DNA of 64,000 bases from Chromobacterium haemolyticum DSM 19808 (GCF_000711885.1 NZ_JONK01000021.1:30058-94057), one strand, 5' to 3'; numbered from the stretch's first letter, positions 1-9,010 are shown. Numbers and translations are program-made. The notes: generated by a model from the sequence alone, not told the origin.

Positions 1-587
1 GCGCGGCCGGACTCCAGCATCAGGAAGGATTCACCGTGATCCTTGGCCGAGATAATGTTCATGCCCAGCTTCTTATCGGCGTTCATCGCCTTGATCAGGC
101 GCTCGGAAGTGGTGCCGGCGGTGGTCACCACGTTCTTGCCCTTCAGATCCGGGAAGTCTTTGATGCCGGAGGTCTTGGCGGTCAACAGACGGGTGCCGAT
201 TTCAAAGATGCCCACCGAGAACGCCACTTGCTTCTGACGCTCCACATTATTGGTGGTGGAACCGCACTCCAGATCCACTGTGCCGTTTTGCACCAGCGGG
301 ATGCGAGTCTGCGACGTCACCAGATTGTATTTGACCTGCAGGTTCGGCATTTTCAGCTCTTTTTTCACCTGCTCAACCACTTTGTTGGCCAAATCCACCG
401 AGTAGCCCACCGGCTTCTGGTTATTGTCGTAGTAGGAAAACGGAATGGACGCGTCGCGGTTGCCCAAAACGATCACGCCGGAATCCTTGATTTTCTTGAG
501 AGTGCCGGTCAGTTCGGCGGCCATGGCCGGAGCGGCGCAGAAGGCGCCCAAAGTGGCGGCACAGATCAGGGTGGAGCGAATACGCAT
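1..587 (-). CDS. gltI: Glutamate/aspartate ABC transporter substrate-binding protein, partial (C-terminus beyond the window)
   Basis: Periplasmic solute-binding component of a polar amino-acid ABC importer. The 195 visible codons start at the ATG at 587 with a Sec signal peptide ending in AMAA, followed by the typical opening 'LTGTLKKIKDSGVIVLGNRD'. Further on come 'IPFSYYD', 'GYSVDLANKVVE' and 'VDLECGSTTNNVERQKQVAFS', all family hallmarks of bacterial extracellular solute-binding family 3 in the GltI branch. A strong AGGAG Shine-Dalgarno lies just upstream of the start. The permease and ATPase genes would be expected downstream, beyond the window edge. Family assignment is firm; the exact substrate is inferred from similarity to GltI. 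Confidence 0.85.
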   Translation of the reverse strand, partial: MRIRSTLICAATLGAFCAAPAMAAELTGTLKKIKDSGVIVLGNRDASIPFSYYDNNQKPVGYSVDLANKVVEQVKKELKMPNLQVKYNLVTSQTRIPLVQNGTVDLECGSTTNNVERQKQVAFSVGIFEIGTRLLTAKTSGIKDFPDLKGKNVVTTAGTTSERLIKAMNADKKLGMNIISAKDHGESFLMLESGR

Positions 588-665
588 GAAGTTTCTCCTT
601 TTTCACTTCCTGTGATAGACAGCCCCCGCCAACAAGGACGGGGACAGACGACTCTTTGTAGTGCG

Positions 666-695
666 GCGGGCGCTGAACGCCCGCTCGTGTTTTTT
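666..695 (+). terminator. Hairpin with T-run between gltI and rsmA
   Basis: A perfect 7-bp stem (GCGGGCG/CGCCCGC, 5-nt loop) is followed by a T-run near 690-695 on the plus strand. Both neighbouring genes read on the minus strand, where the stem is preceded by A's and has no U-tract after it. Its role as the rsmA terminator is therefore uncertain. Confidence 0.35.
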
Positions 696-710
696 ACTTT
701 CAACGCCCTG

Positions 711-1508
711 TTACTGGCGTTTGGCCTTGAGGCCTTTCGCGCTCAGATAATTGGCCAGGCGGACGTAATCCCCCACCGGCAGGTTCTCCGGCCGCAGCCC
801 GGGATCGAGCGCCAGCGCGGCGAAGCCATCCGCGTCCAGCAGACCCTTCAAATTGTTCTTCAGCGTCTTGCGCCGCTGCGAAAACGCCGTGGTCACCACC
901 TGCTCCAGCAGCGCCTCATCGTCGGCCACGCCGCAACGGCCCGGTGCCGGAATCATCCGCACCACGGCGGAATCCACCTTCGGAGGCGGCCAGAACGCTT
1001 CCGGCGGCACATGCAGGATGTTCTCCATTTCAAAGCGATACTGCAACATCACCGTCAATCGGCCGTAGTCGGCGGTGGACGGCTCCGCCACCATGCGTTC
1101 GATCACCTCTTTTTGCAACATGAAATGCATGTCGGTGACTTTCTGACCGTAAGTGGCCAGATGGAACAGCAGGGGCGTGGAAATATTGTAAGGCAGATTA
1201 CCGACGATCTTCAGCTTGCCCTCCGCCACCGAGGCGAAGTCGAACGCCAGCGCGTCCCCGGCATGAATGCTCAAACGCTCCGCCGGAAACTCCGTTTGCA
1301 AACGGCTGATGATGTCGCGGTCGATCTCCACCACATGCAGATGCTTGAGTGCAGCCAATAGCGGCTTGGTGATCGCGCCCAGTCCGGGGCCGATCTCGAT
1401 GACCACATCGTCCGGCTGCGGATTCACCGCATGCACGATGTTGGCGATGACGCTGGCGTCCTGCAGGAAATTCTGGCCGAAGCGCTTGCGCGGAATATGT
1501 TTGTTCAT
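711..1508 (-). CDS. rsmA: 16S rRNA (adenine(1518)-N(6)/adenine(1519)-N(6))-dimethyltransferase RsmA
   Basis: Dimethylates two adjacent adenines in the 3' terminal helix loop of 16S rRNA during small-subunit maturation, using SAM. The 265 aa match the usual family length. The N-terminus '[11 protein letters not shown]' is the KsgA signature. The SAM-binding loop '[12 protein letters not shown]' lies at residues 36-47, an acidic ribose contact 'VVEIDRD' near 59-65, and the catalytic NLPYN motif at 104-108. It lies downstream of the exporter gene on the same strand with a 176-base gap, so it may have its own promoter. No anomaly is seen. Confidence 0.95.
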   Translation of the reverse strand: MNKHIPRKRFGQNFLQDASVIANIVHAVNPQPDDVVIEIGPGLGAITKPLLAALKHLHVVEIDRDIISRLQTEFPAERLSIHAGDALAFDFASVAEGKLKIVGNLPYNISTPLLFHLATYGQKVTDMHFMLQKEVIERMVAEPSTADYGRLTVMLQYRFEMENILHVPPEAFWPPPKVDSAVVRMIPAPGRCGVADDEALLEQVVTTAFSQRRKTLKNNLKGLLDADGFAALALDPGLRPENLPVGDYVRLANYLSAKGLKAKRQ

Positions 1509-1684
1509 GAAATCTGCTAATCAGTACAAAGAACGGAGAAGCGCCGGACAGCTTGCCGTCGCGCCTCATTGTCGAAGTCAATTCTCAAGTTTTGGCCAAT
1601 TGTCTGCCGATTGTAGGCTGCCCGACAAGAGCTAAAGCCGCCCCTGCGCCACAAATCTCACAATACATGCCAAACACTTGAAAA

Positions 1685-2866
1685 TCAGTGAGGATTTTCC
1701 CGAATCGCCGCGGCGGGCCGGGTCAGCCAACGGCACAATCCGGCCAACAGCAACACCATCGCGCCCAGCGCCCATTCGCCCGGCAACGGCAAAGCGGCCA
1801 GGCCCGCCGACACGCCGGCTGCGAACAACATCTGCCCGCAGCCCAACAAGGCGGCGGCGCGGCCGGCGCCCTGAGAGAACGGCGCCATCGCCATGCCGCT
1901 GGCCGGCCCCAATGTCCAGGCGAAGCCCACGCTCAGCACGCCTATCGGCAACATATAGTGCCAAGCGCCCGGCAGGCCGGATAGCGACAACAACATGACC
2001 CCCGCCAGCAACATGATGTTGAGACCGTAGCGCAACATCGCTTTTTGACCAAAGCGGCCGATCAGCTTCAAGCCAAGGAAGCTGGCCGCCATCACCAAGA
2101 GGGCGTTGCCGCCGAACAGCAAACCGAAGGTGGTGGCGTCCACCCCGCCGCGCTCAATCAGCACCGCCGGCGCCAGCGTCACATAGCTGACGATCAAAGC
2201 CAGCGCCGCGCAGCAGCAAGCCCCATAGCGGCGCAGCGCCTGCGTGGACAGCACTTGGCGCATGCTGATCGCCGGCCCTCTGTCGGCGCTGGCAACAGCG
2301 GGCCGGGTTTCCGGCATCTTCCAGGCCAGCCACGCCGCCGCCAGCACCGCGCTGCCTGCCAGCGCCAGGAAGCAGGACTGCCAGCCCCAGCGCACAGTCA
2401 GCCAGCCGCCCAGCAAGGGCGCCATCGCCGGCACCACGTTCAGAGCGGCATTGAGCAGGCTGTAGCGCTGCGCGGCGGCATTGCCGGAAAAACAATCTCG
2501 CACCAGGGTGAACGCGCACACCGAACTGGCGCTAGCGCCCAAGCCCTGCAGCGCGCGCAAGCCCAGAAAACCGCCCAGACTGTCGCTGCGGCTAGCCAGA
2601 AACGCGGCCGCGGCGTACAGCAGCAGGCCGCCCAAAGCCACCGGCTTGCGGCCTATCCTGTCCGCCAACGGGCCGAACAGCAACTGCCCCAGCCCCAGGC
2701 TGAAAATGAACACGCTGAGGCTGATCGCGACATCGGCCTGAAAATGCAGCTGCATCGCCGGCATTGCCGACAGGTAAAGATCGATGCCCAAGGGATTGAA
2801 CAAGATCAACAAGATGGCCGCCAAGGTAGCGGCGCGGGCAAACGGAGAAGCGCTAGGGTTGGGCAT
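1685..2866 (-). CDS. Bcr/CflA family multidrug efflux MFS transporter
   Basis: Inner-membrane drug/proton antiporter of the major facilitator superfamily, DHA1 Bcr/CflA subfamily. From the chosen ATG at 2866 the protein has 393 aa with about twelve hydrophobic segments. The loop-2 motif 'LLFGPLADRIGRKPV' and a first helix containing 'NPLGIDLYLSAMPAM' are typical of Bcr/CflA proteins. An open frame runs back to 3007, but its first 47 residues are arginine/cysteine-rich and unlike the family. The ATG at 2866 has only a weak ribosome site, so the start is tentative. Substrate unknown; exporters of this type can move drugs, sulfonamides or dipeptides. Confidence 0.8.
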   Translation of the reverse strand: MPNPSASPFARAATLAAILLILFNPLGIDLYLSAMPAMQLHFQADVAISLSVFIFSLGLGQLLFGPLADRIGRKPVALGGLLLYAAAAFLASRSDSLGGFLGLRALQGLGASASSVCAFTLVRDCFSGNAAAQRYSLLNAALNVVPAMAPLLGGWLTVRWGWQSCFLALAGSAVLAAAWLAWKMPETRPAVASADRGPAISMRQVLSTQALRRYGACCCAALALIVSYVTLAPAVLIERGGVDATTFGLLFGGNALLVMAASFLGLKLIGRFGQKAMLRYGLNIMLLAGVMLLSLSGLPGAWHYMLPIGVLSVGFAWTLGPASGMAMAPFSQGAGRAAALLGCGQMLFAAGVSAGLAALPLPGEWALGAMVLLLAGLCRWLTRPAAAIRENPH

Positions 2867-3114
2867 CGGGGTATGACGACAGGGGATGGGGAAGCAAGCC
2901 GCCATGATACCGGGGAGAGCGCCCCGCCGCAGCAGGGCGCAGGAAAAAAACCCGCCTGGGCACCGCTTCCGCGCCTTTAAAAACAGCAAATTGACGCCAT
3001 GTAACACGGACCGCGGCGGCCTGAAAAAGCCTGGCGCCTGATGGATTCGATGGTTGCGGCATCACGCGTCTGGTAACCTAGACAGCGACCGAAAGAACAA
3101 ATGAGCAGACTATC

Positions 3115-3711
3115 ATGACCGCAAATGACACCCGGATTTACCTGTCCTCCGGCAGCCCTCGCCGCCGCGAAATTCTGGAACAGTTGGGCATGCACCTGGA
3201 GCGCATCCACGCCGATATCGACGAATCGGTGCGGCCCGGCGAATCCGCCGTCGCTTACACAGAACGGCTGGCGCTGTCCAAGGCCGAGGCCGGCTGGCAG
3301 GTCGTGGTGTCTTGCGGACTGCCGTCCCGGCCCTTGCTGGCCGCCGACACCACGGTGGCGATGGACGGCGAAATCTTCGGCAAGCCGGAAAACGCCGACG
3401 ACGCCCGCCGCATGCTGCGGGCCTTCTCCGGCCGCAGCCATCAAGCCATCACCAGCGTGGCGGTGCGCGAAGGCGACAAGGTGCGGCTCAAGACCTCGGT
3501 CACCGAGGTGTTCTTCCGCCCGCTCAGCGAGCAGGACATTGAGCGCTACCTGGACAGCGGCGAGCCTTTCGACAAGGCCGGCGCTTACGGCATCCAGGGC
3601 AAAGCCAGCGTCTTCGTCGAGCGCATCCACGGCAGCCACAGCGGCGTGATGGGCCTGCCTATCTTCGAAACCGCGGCGCTGCTGAGCGAATTCGGCTTCC
3701 AGTTTCCATGA
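3115..3711 (+). CDS. Maf family nucleoside triphosphate pyrophosphatase (YhdE-like dTTP/UTP pyrophosphatase)
   Basis: House-cleaning enzyme that hydrolyses non-canonical or excess nucleoside triphosphates to monophosphates. The 198 aa carry the Maf signature 'LSSGSPRRREIL' (residues 10-21), the metal/base region 'LLAADTTVAMDGEIFGKP' around 77-94 and the C-terminal 'AGAYGIQGKASVF', as in YhdE-type dTTP/UTP pyrophosphatases. The stop overlaps the first possible start of rng by four bases (ATGA), so the two are co-transcribed, an arrangement common in proteobacteria. Nucleotide specificity is inferred from subfamily resemblance only. Confidence 0.9.
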   Translation: MTANDTRIYLSSGSPRRREILEQLGMHLERIHADIDESVRPGESAVAYTERLALSKAEAGWQVVVSCGLPSRPLLAADTTVAMDGEIFGKPENADDARRMLRAFSGRSHQAITSVAVREGDKVRLKTSVTEVFFRPLSEQDIERYLDSGEPFDKAGAYGIQGKASVFVERIHGSHSGVMGLPIFETAALLSEFGFQFP

Positions 3712-5225
3712 GCGCCCGGGGGACCACCATGCTGCATCAATCGATACCCCTGCCGCGCGATCTGCCGCGCCCCAAGGAACAAATCCTAGTCAACATCACC
3801 CCGCAGGAAACCCGAGTCGCGGTGCTGGAAGACGCCGTGGTTCAGGAACTGCATGTGGAGCGCGCAGCCAGCCGCGGCATTGTCGGCAACATCTATCTGG
3901 GCCAGGTCAAGCGCGTGCTGCCCGGCATGCAGAGCGCCTTCATTGAAATCGGCTTGGAACGCGCCGCCTTTCTGCATATCGCCGACGTGCTGGAACAGCG
4001 CCAGCACCCGACCGAACCCCAACGCATCGAGAAGATGCTGTTCGAGGGGCAGACCGTGCTGGTGCAGGTGATCAAGGATCCGATTGGCACCAAGGGCGCG
4101 CGTCTGTCCACCCAGATCTCGCTGGCCGGACGCTTCCTCGTGCACTTGCCGCAGGAAGAGCACATCGGCGTATCGCAGAAGATAGACAGCGAAAGCGAGC
4201 GCCACAATCTGAAATCCAGGCTGGAAAAACTGTTACCGGCCAACAGCCCGCGCGGCTACATCATCCGCACCAGCGCAGAGACCGCGCGCGACGACGAATT
4301 GGCCGCCGACATCGGCTACTTGTCCAAGCTGTGGTCCGACATCCGCCACAAATCCCAGCACCTTCCGGCGCAAAGCCTGCTCTACGAAGACCTCCCGCTG
4401 GCGGTGCGCGTGCTGCGCGACATGGTCAGCGGCTTCACCGACCAGGTGGTGGTGGACTCCACGGAAAACTACAGCCGCATGGTGGAGTTCGCCGAGCAAT
4501 ACGTGCAGATCGCCGTGGACAAGATAGAACGCTACAGCGGAGAACGCCCGCTGTTCGAGCTGCATGGCATCGAGGCCGAGATCGACAAGGCGCTGGCGCG
4601 CCGCGTCAACCTGAAGTTCGGCGGCTATCTGATCATCGACCAGACCGAGGCGATGACCACCATTGACGTCAACACCGGCGGCTTCGTCGGCAACCGCAAT
4701 TTCGACGAAACCATCTTCAAGACCAATCTGGAAGCCACCCAGACCATCGCCCGACAGCTGCGGCTGCGCAATCTGGGCGGCATCATCATCGTCGACTTCA
4801 TCGACATGGACAACGACGAGCACCAATCCGCGGTGCTGGCGGAGCTGGCCAAGGCGATGGCGCGCGACCGTACCCGCGTCACCCTCAACGGCTTTACCAG
4901 CCTGGGCCTGGTGGAAATCACCCGCAAGCGCACCCGTGAAAGCCTGGCCCACGTACTGTGCGAGCCCTGCCCCACCTGTCAGGGCCGCGGCGAGATCAAG
5001 ACCGCGCAAACCGTGTGCTACGAGATCCAGCGCGAGATTGTGCGCGAAGCGCGTCAGTTCGACGCCAAGGGTTACCGCATCCTGGCCGCGCAATCGGTGA
5101 TCGACATGTTCATCGACGAAGAATCGCAAAGCCTGGCGATGCTGATCGACTTCATCGGCAAGCCGATCTCGCTGTCGGTGGAAGCCACCTACACCCAGGA
5201 GCAATTCGACGTCGTCCTGCTGTAA
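3708..5225 (+). CDS. rng: Ribonuclease G
   Basis: Endoribonuclease of the RNase E/G family that matures the 5' end of 16S rRNA and degrades some mRNAs. An S1 RNA-binding domain spans roughly residues 40-130 ('GNIYLGQVKRVLPGMQSAFI'). The DNase I-like catalytic region holds 'TTIDVNTGGF' (about 322-331) and 'IVDFIDMDND'. The zinc-link 'CEPCPTCQGRGE' lies near residue 420. At 505 aa it has RNase G length and lacks the long C-terminal scaffold of RNase E. Two starts are possible: the ATG at 3708 overlapping maf, or the ATG at 3729 behind a GGGGGA ribosome site, which fits E. coli RNase G better. Confidence 0.93.
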   Translation: MSARGTTMLHQSIPLPRDLPRPKEQILVNITPQETRVAVLEDAVVQELHVERAASRGIVGNIYLGQVKRVLPGMQSAFIEIGLERAAFLHIADVLEQRQHPTEPQRIEKMLFEGQTVLVQVIKDPIGTKGARLSTQISLAGRFLVHLPQEEHIGVSQKIDSESERHNLKSRLEKLLPANSPRGYIIRTSAETARDDELAADIGYLSKLWSDIRHKSQHLPAQSLLYEDLPLAVRVLRDMVSGFTDQVVVDSTENYSRMVEFAEQYVQIAVDKIERYSGERPLFELHGIEAEIDKALARRVNLKFGGYLIIDQTEAMTTIDVNTGGFVGNRNFDETIFKTNLEATQTIARQLRLRNLGGIIIVDFIDMDNDEHQSAVLAELAKAMARDRTRVTLNGFTSLGLVEITRKRTRESLAHVLCEPCPTCQGRGEIKTAQTVCYEIQREIVREARQFDAKGYRILAAQSVIDMFIDEESQSLAMLIDFIGKPISLSVEATYTQEQFDVVLL

Positions 5226-5231
5226 GCCGCC

Positions 5232-5942
5232 ATGTCATTCCGCCCGTTTCGTCTGGCGGCCCGGCTGCCGCGCCTGTTGTCCCGCGCGGCGCTGGGCCTG
5301 CTGGCGCTAATTTCGCTCTACCTGCTCGCCGCGCTGACGCTTGGGCTGCTCCCGGTCAACCGTGACTGGCGGCAGAGCGACGCCGGCATTCCGGTTTTCC
5401 TGGACAGCAATGGTGTGCACGCTGGCCTGCTGCTGCCGCGCAGCGGCCCCGGCATGAACTGGGACGAGACCTTCTCCCCAGAGCATCCGCGCGCCGGGCC
5501 CAATCTGGACAAACTGCCCTATGTGGGCATAGGCTGGGGCAGCCGCAGCTTTTTCCTGGAAACACGGGACTGGTCGGACCTCACCCCAGGCAAAGCGCTT
5601 TACGCCCTGTCCGGGCTGGACGGCGCCGTACTGCATGTGGAATATCTGCCGATGCCGCGCGAAGGCGCCGCCACTCGGCGCCTGATGCTTGCGCCGGAAC
5701 AATACCGGCGGCTGGCCGGCTTCATCCAGGCCTCCGTCGCCCGCGACGCAATCGGAAAAGCCCTCTGGATGCAGGGCTATCATTATCATGATCAGGATGC
5801 GTTTTATCTGGCCAACGGCCGCTATAGCCCGTTGACCACCTGCAACCAGTGGGTGCGCGACGCGCTGGCGGCCAGCGGCGTGCGCACCGCCTGGTGGTCC
5901 CCATTCGACCACGCACTATTCTGGCAATTGAAAGACCGCTGA
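5232..5942 (+). CDS. DUF2459 (TIGR02117) family membrane-anchored protein
   Basis: 236-aa protein with one N-terminal transmembrane segment (about residues 17-40) and a large, probably periplasmic, domain. The features 'VFLDSNGVHAGLLLP', 'YVGIGWGSRSFFLET' and 'LTTCNQWVRDAL' match the TIGR02117/DUF2459 family. The conserved His, Cys and Asn-Gln pattern resembles papain-like hydrolases such as NlpC/P60, but no enzymatic role is established. It begins seven bases after the rng stop, in the same run as maf-rng, so co-transcription is likely. Function unknown. Confidence 0.75.
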   Translation: MSFRPFRLAARLPRLLSRAALGLLALISLYLLAALTLGLLPVNRDWRQSDAGIPVFLDSNGVHAGLLLPRSGPGMNWDETFSPEHPRAGPNLDKLPYVGIGWGSRSFFLETRDWSDLTPGKALYALSGLDGAVLHVEYLPMPREGAATRRLMLAPEQYRRLAGFIQASVARDAIGKALWMQGYHYHDQDAFYLANGRYSPLTTCNQWVRDALAASGVRTAWWSPFDHALFWQLKDR

Positions 5943-5975
5943 GACGATCGCCTCGGCGTAAGGGAGTTTCGCAAA

Positions 5976-6758
5976 ATGAACGAAGAAAACGGCGATCCGC
6001 TCTGGTTCGCCATCCGGCAGGAAGCCGAACAAGCCGCGCAAGACGAGCCCATGCTGGCCAGTTTCCTGCACATGACCGTGCTGCGCCACAATACCCTGGA
6101 AGACGTGCTGGCCTTTCACCTGTCCAGCAAGCTCGCCAGCCCGGTGATGGACGCCCGCGCGCTGATGGAACTGTTCCGAGAAGCGCTGGACGCCGACCCG
6201 GCCATCAGCGCCGCCACGCGCGCCGACATCAGCGCCTGCTTCGACCGCGATCCGGCCTGCGACAACTACTCCACCCCGCTGCTCTATTTCAAAGGCTTCC
6301 ACGCCATCCAGTGCCAGCGCATCACCCACTGGCTGTGGCGGGAAGAGCGCAAAACCCTGGCGCTGTTTCTGCAAAACCGCATTTCCGAAGTCACCGGCGC
6401 CGACATCCACCCGGCCGCCCGCATCGGCCAGGGCGTGATGCTGGACCACGGCACGGGCGTCGTGGTGGGCGAAACCGCCGTCATCGGCGATAACGTCTCG
6501 ATGCTGCAGGGCGTGACCCTGGGCGGAACCGGCAAGGAACACGGCGACCGCCATCCCAAGATCGCCGACGGCGTGCTGATCGGCGCCAACACCTCCATCC
6601 TCGGCAACATCCAGGTGGGCGCCTGCGCCAAGATAGGCGCCGGCAGCGTGGTGCTGGAAGACGTGCCGGCCCACACCACCGTGGTCGGCGTGCCCGCCCG
6701 CGTGGTGGCCCGCGCCTGCGAAGGCACCCCGGCGCTGGATATGGATCAGCGCGTATGA
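5976..6758 (+). CDS. cysE: Serine O-acetyltransferase
   Basis: Transfers acetyl from acetyl-CoA to L-serine to form O-acetylserine, the first committed step of cysteine biosynthesis. The 260-aa protein has the helical N-terminal SATase domain (residues 1-140), then a left-handed beta-helix of hexapeptide repeats ('PAARIGQGVMLDHGTGVVVG'). The catalytic His is in the 'LDHGTGVVVGETA' motif, followed by 'LQGVTLGGTGKEHGDRHP'. The enzyme is usually feedback-inhibited by cysteine. The stop overlaps the next ATG (ATGA). A GGGAG ribosome site precedes the start. Confidence 0.94.
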   Translation: MNEENGDPLWFAIRQEAEQAAQDEPMLASFLHMTVLRHNTLEDVLAFHLSSKLASPVMDARALMELFREALDADPAISAATRADISACFDRDPACDNYSTPLLYFKGFHAIQCQRITHWLWREERKTLALFLQNRISEVTGADIHPAARIGQGVMLDHGTGVVVGETAVIGDNVSMLQGVTLGGTGKEHGDRHPKIADGVLIGANTSILGNIQVGACAKIGAGSVVLEDVPAHTTVVGVPARVVARACEGTPALDMDQRV

Positions 6759-7561
6759 GCGCTGAGCGGGCCCACCTCGCTGTCGGCGACTCCGCCGCCG
6801 GCATGCTGAACGCGCTGCGACGCGACGGCCTGCTCAACGGCGAAGTCCTACCCTTCATCGAAGATCTAAGCGCCGGCCCGCTTCTGGACGCCGACGCCAT
6901 CGATCAAGGCCTGCGCCTGGCCTGGCACCAACAACTGCTACAAGCTCAACCCTGGCTGCCGGAATACGAGGACGGCTGGCTGCTCCGCCACCAGGCCAGC
7001 CGCAAGGCGCTGCTGCGGCTTCTGGAACAGCCGCGCCCGCTCACCATCTGGCTGGGCCGCAACGCCGGCGACCACCTGACGCTGGCGCTGTTGGCAGAAC
7101 AACTGCCGGCGCACTGCCCGCTGTCCGTCATCGCCGTGCCGGAACCGGCATGGCAAGCCGGCGACGAGATGGCGGAATGGAGTCTGGCCATGCTGCCGCT
7201 GGAACAGCTGGCCGCCTGCCGGCCGCTGCAACGCCCGCTCAGCGCCGCGGAACGGCAAGCGCTGGCCGCGCAATGGCGCCACTGGCGCGAACGCGGCCAG
7301 GGACTACGCCGCTGGCAGGACAACACCATCGTTGAAGCGCCGCTGGAGCATTACGATGCGCTGCTGCTGGAACAGGCCGGCGCGGACCCGCTCGCTATCC
7401 AGCGCCTGGTCGGCGCCGCGTTCATCCGCATCCGGGACGCACTGGTTTCATCCGACCTTCTGTTCTGGCGCGTACAGCAACTGCTGCGCGCGGGTCGGCT
7501 CTGCGCCGAAAGCGCGGCTGGAACAGCGGGTTCTTCCCCGCGAATCCGCCGCTGCGCCTGA
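6755..7561 (+). CDS. DUF1835 domain-containing protein
   Basis: 268-aa cytosolic protein beginning 'AHLAVGDSAAGMLNAL', the glycine/Asp motif typical of the DUF1835 fold (a nucleotide-binding-like N-terminal domain), with a DUF3658-like C-terminal region ('DALVSSDLLFWRVQQLLRAG'). Biochemical function unknown. It is translationally coupled to cysE through an ATGA overlap, which hints at a link but proves none. The last 22 residues of this frame look un-family-like, and another frame stays open to 7637, so a small C-terminal frameshift or natural drift is possible. Confidence 0.7.
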   Translation: MSAERAHLAVGDSAAGMLNALRRDGLLNGEVLPFIEDLSAGPLLDADAIDQGLRLAWHQQLLQAQPWLPEYEDGWLLRHQASRKALLRLLEQPRPLTIWLGRNAGDHLTLALLAEQLPAHCPLSVIAVPEPAWQAGDEMAEWSLAMLPLEQLAACRPLQRPLSAAERQALAAQWRHWRERGQGLRRWQDNTIVEAPLEHYDALLLEQAGADPLAIQRLVGAAFIRIRDALVSSDLLFWRVQQLLRAGRLCAESAAGTAGSSPRIRRCA

Positions 7562-7705
7562 AGCCCAGTTGCTACAGCGCGACATCTGCCCTGAAGGACT
7601 ACAGCAAGCGCTTGGTGATGCACAGCCGCGCGGGTAAAATCCCAGCCCTTGACGCCTGCCCCGCCATTGAATGGCAGCGTCCTGCATCCTCAGGAACCCC
7701 ACCCC

Positions 7706-8548
7706 ATGAATGTCAGAGTTGTCGACTACCACGCGCCGGACGCCGCGGAACAATTCACCCGTTCGCTGCACGAAACCGGCTTCGGCGTGCTGGTCAATCA
7801 TCCGGTACCCCAGGACCTGGTCGAAAAAATCTATGCGGACTGGCTTGCCTTCTTCAACAGCCAGGCCAAATACGACTACGCCTTCTCCATGGAGCGCCAG
7901 GACGGCTGGTTTTCCCCGGAGGTGTCGGAAACCGCCAAGGGCTCAAGCCTGAAAGACATCAAGGAATACTTCCACATCTACCCGTGGGGCCGTGTACCGC
8001 CGGAACTCAAGGCGGATGCCGACCGCTACTACGCCGTCGCCAACCAGTTGGCTCAAGAACTGCTGTCCTGGGTGCAGCAATACACCCCGGCCCACATCGC
8101 CGCCAGCTACACCGAACCGCTGTCCCACATGATCGCAGACAGCCAGAAGACCCTGCTGCGCGTGCTGCGCTATCCGCCACTCACCGGCCGGGAACCCGCC
8201 GGCTCGCTGCGCGCCGCCGCCCACGGCGACATCAATCTGCTGACCATCCTGCCCGCCGCCAACGAACCTGGCCTGCAAGTACAGGACAAGCAAGGCGAGT
8301 GGCTGGACGTGCCCTGTGATTTCGGCACCCTGGTGGTCAATATCGGCGACATGCTGCAAGAAGCCTCCGGCGGCTACTACCCGTCCACCCAGCACCGCGT
8401 GGTCAACCCCACCGGCGAAGGCGCGACCAAGAGCCGCATCTCGCTGCCGCTGTTCCTGCACCCGCGGCCGGAAGTCGTGCTGTCCAACCGCTACACCGCG
8501 GACAGCTATCTGAACGAGCGCCTACGCGAACTGGGCGTCAAACAGTAA
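7706..8548 (+). CDS. Isopenicillin N synthase family 2-oxoglutarate/Fe(II)-type dioxygenase
   Basis: Cytosolic non-haem iron oxygenase of 280 aa. An N-terminal DIOX_N region ('TGFGVLVNHPVPQDLVEKIY') is followed by a double-stranded beta-helix core. The iron triad is visible as H and D in 'AAHGDINLLTIL' and the distal H in 'STQHRVVNP', followed by the co-substrate-binding Arg in 'KSRISLPLFLHP'. The ATG at 7706 is chosen because it follows an AGGAA ribosome site and starts directly with the conserved domain; an upstream ATG at 7649 adds a proline-rich tail. Substrate unknown. It appears to stand alone, with a GC-rich hairpin after it. Confidence 0.85.
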   Translation: MNVRVVDYHAPDAAEQFTRSLHETGFGVLVNHPVPQDLVEKIYADWLAFFNSQAKYDYAFSMERQDGWFSPEVSETAKGSSLKDIKEYFHIYPWGRVPPELKADADRYYAVANQLAQELLSWVQQYTPAHIAASYTEPLSHMIADSQKTLLRVLRYPPLTGREPAGSLRAAAHGDINLLTILPAANEPGLQVQDKQGEWLDVPCDFGTLVVNIGDMLQEASGGYYPSTQHRVVNPTGEGATKSRISLPLFLHPRPEVVLSNRYTADSYLNERLRELGVKQ

Positions 8549-8554
8549 GCCCCT

Positions 8555-8582
8555 GCCGGCGGAAGCCCCACTCTCCGCCGGC
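8555..8582 (+). terminator. GC-rich hairpin after the dioxygenase gene
   Basis: A perfect 8-bp stem (GCCGGCGG/CCGCCGGC) with a 12-base loop starts seven bases after the stop codon. No T-run follows, so it is at best a weak or Rho-assisted terminator. Confidence 0.35.
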
Positions 8583-8660
8583 GGATTCCACAATTAAGAT
8601 CAAACATTCATTAGTGTTACGCTATCGACTTGAGCAAAAGAATCAACTGGCACACATAAA

Positions 8661-8675
8661 TGAGAATGACTATCA
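8661..8675 (+). promoter_or_regulatory. Putative Fur box upstream of the DUF2061 gene
   Basis: The 15-mer TGAGAATGACTATCA matches the Fur 7-1-7 consensus (TGATAATnATTATCA) at 12 of 14 positions and lies 31 bases before the start of the DUF2061 gene. A wider inverted repeat, TGAGAAT...ATTCTCA, spans 8661-8690. This suggests iron-responsive repression by Fur. Confidence 0.6.
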
Positions 8676-8705
8676 TTCAGTTAATTCTCACCGAGGAGCC
8701 TAGCC

Positions 8706-8936
8706 ATGCTCAAGACCATCACCTTCGCCATCTGCCATTTCACTGTCGCCTTCAGCGTGGCCTATCTACTGACCGGCAATATCGGCGTTTCCAGCCTGCT
8801 GGCCCTGGTGGAACCGCTGGTCAACACCGTGGCTTATTACTTCCACGAAAAAGTGTGGGACCGCATCCGCGGCCGCAAGGCCCAAGCCGCCGAAACCGGC
8901 GCTGCCGGGCACAACGCCCTGTTCCATCAGCACTGA
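8706..8936 (+). CDS. DUF2061 family small membrane protein
   Basis: 76-aa protein with two hydrophobic segments ('FAICHFTVAFSVAYLLTGN' and 'VSSLLALVEPLVNTVAYYFHE'), ending with the DUF2061 signature around 'YYFHEKVWDRI'. Function unknown; the family is widespread in proteobacteria. A good ribosome site (GAGGAG) precedes the ATG. The Fur-like box just upstream suggests expression under iron limitation. A strong intrinsic terminator follows, so it is probably monocistronic. Confidence 0.8.
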   Translation: MLKTITFAICHFTVAFSVAYLLTGNIGVSSLLALVEPLVNTVAYYFHEKVWDRIRGRKAQAAETGAAGHNALFHQH

Positions 8937-8946
8937 CTTCTTCGAC

Positions 8947-8997
8947 GCCGTGCCCGCTCACCGGGCACGGCCCCTTCCCCTCCGCTCCCTTTTTTTC
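8947..8997 (+). terminator. Intrinsic terminator of the DUF2061 gene
   Basis: A perfect 10-bp stem, GCCGTGCCCG/CGGGCACGGC with a 5-base loop, lies eleven bases after the stop. It is followed by a pyrimidine stretch ending in a run of seven T's. Confidence 0.8.
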
Positions 8998-9010
8998 ATC
9001 ATGCCAATGA

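Noticed and set aside
36..1361. 441-aa open frame on the plus strand at the left edge
   Set aside because: It runs antisense through gltI and rsmA, both recognisable genes, and shows no domain of its own.
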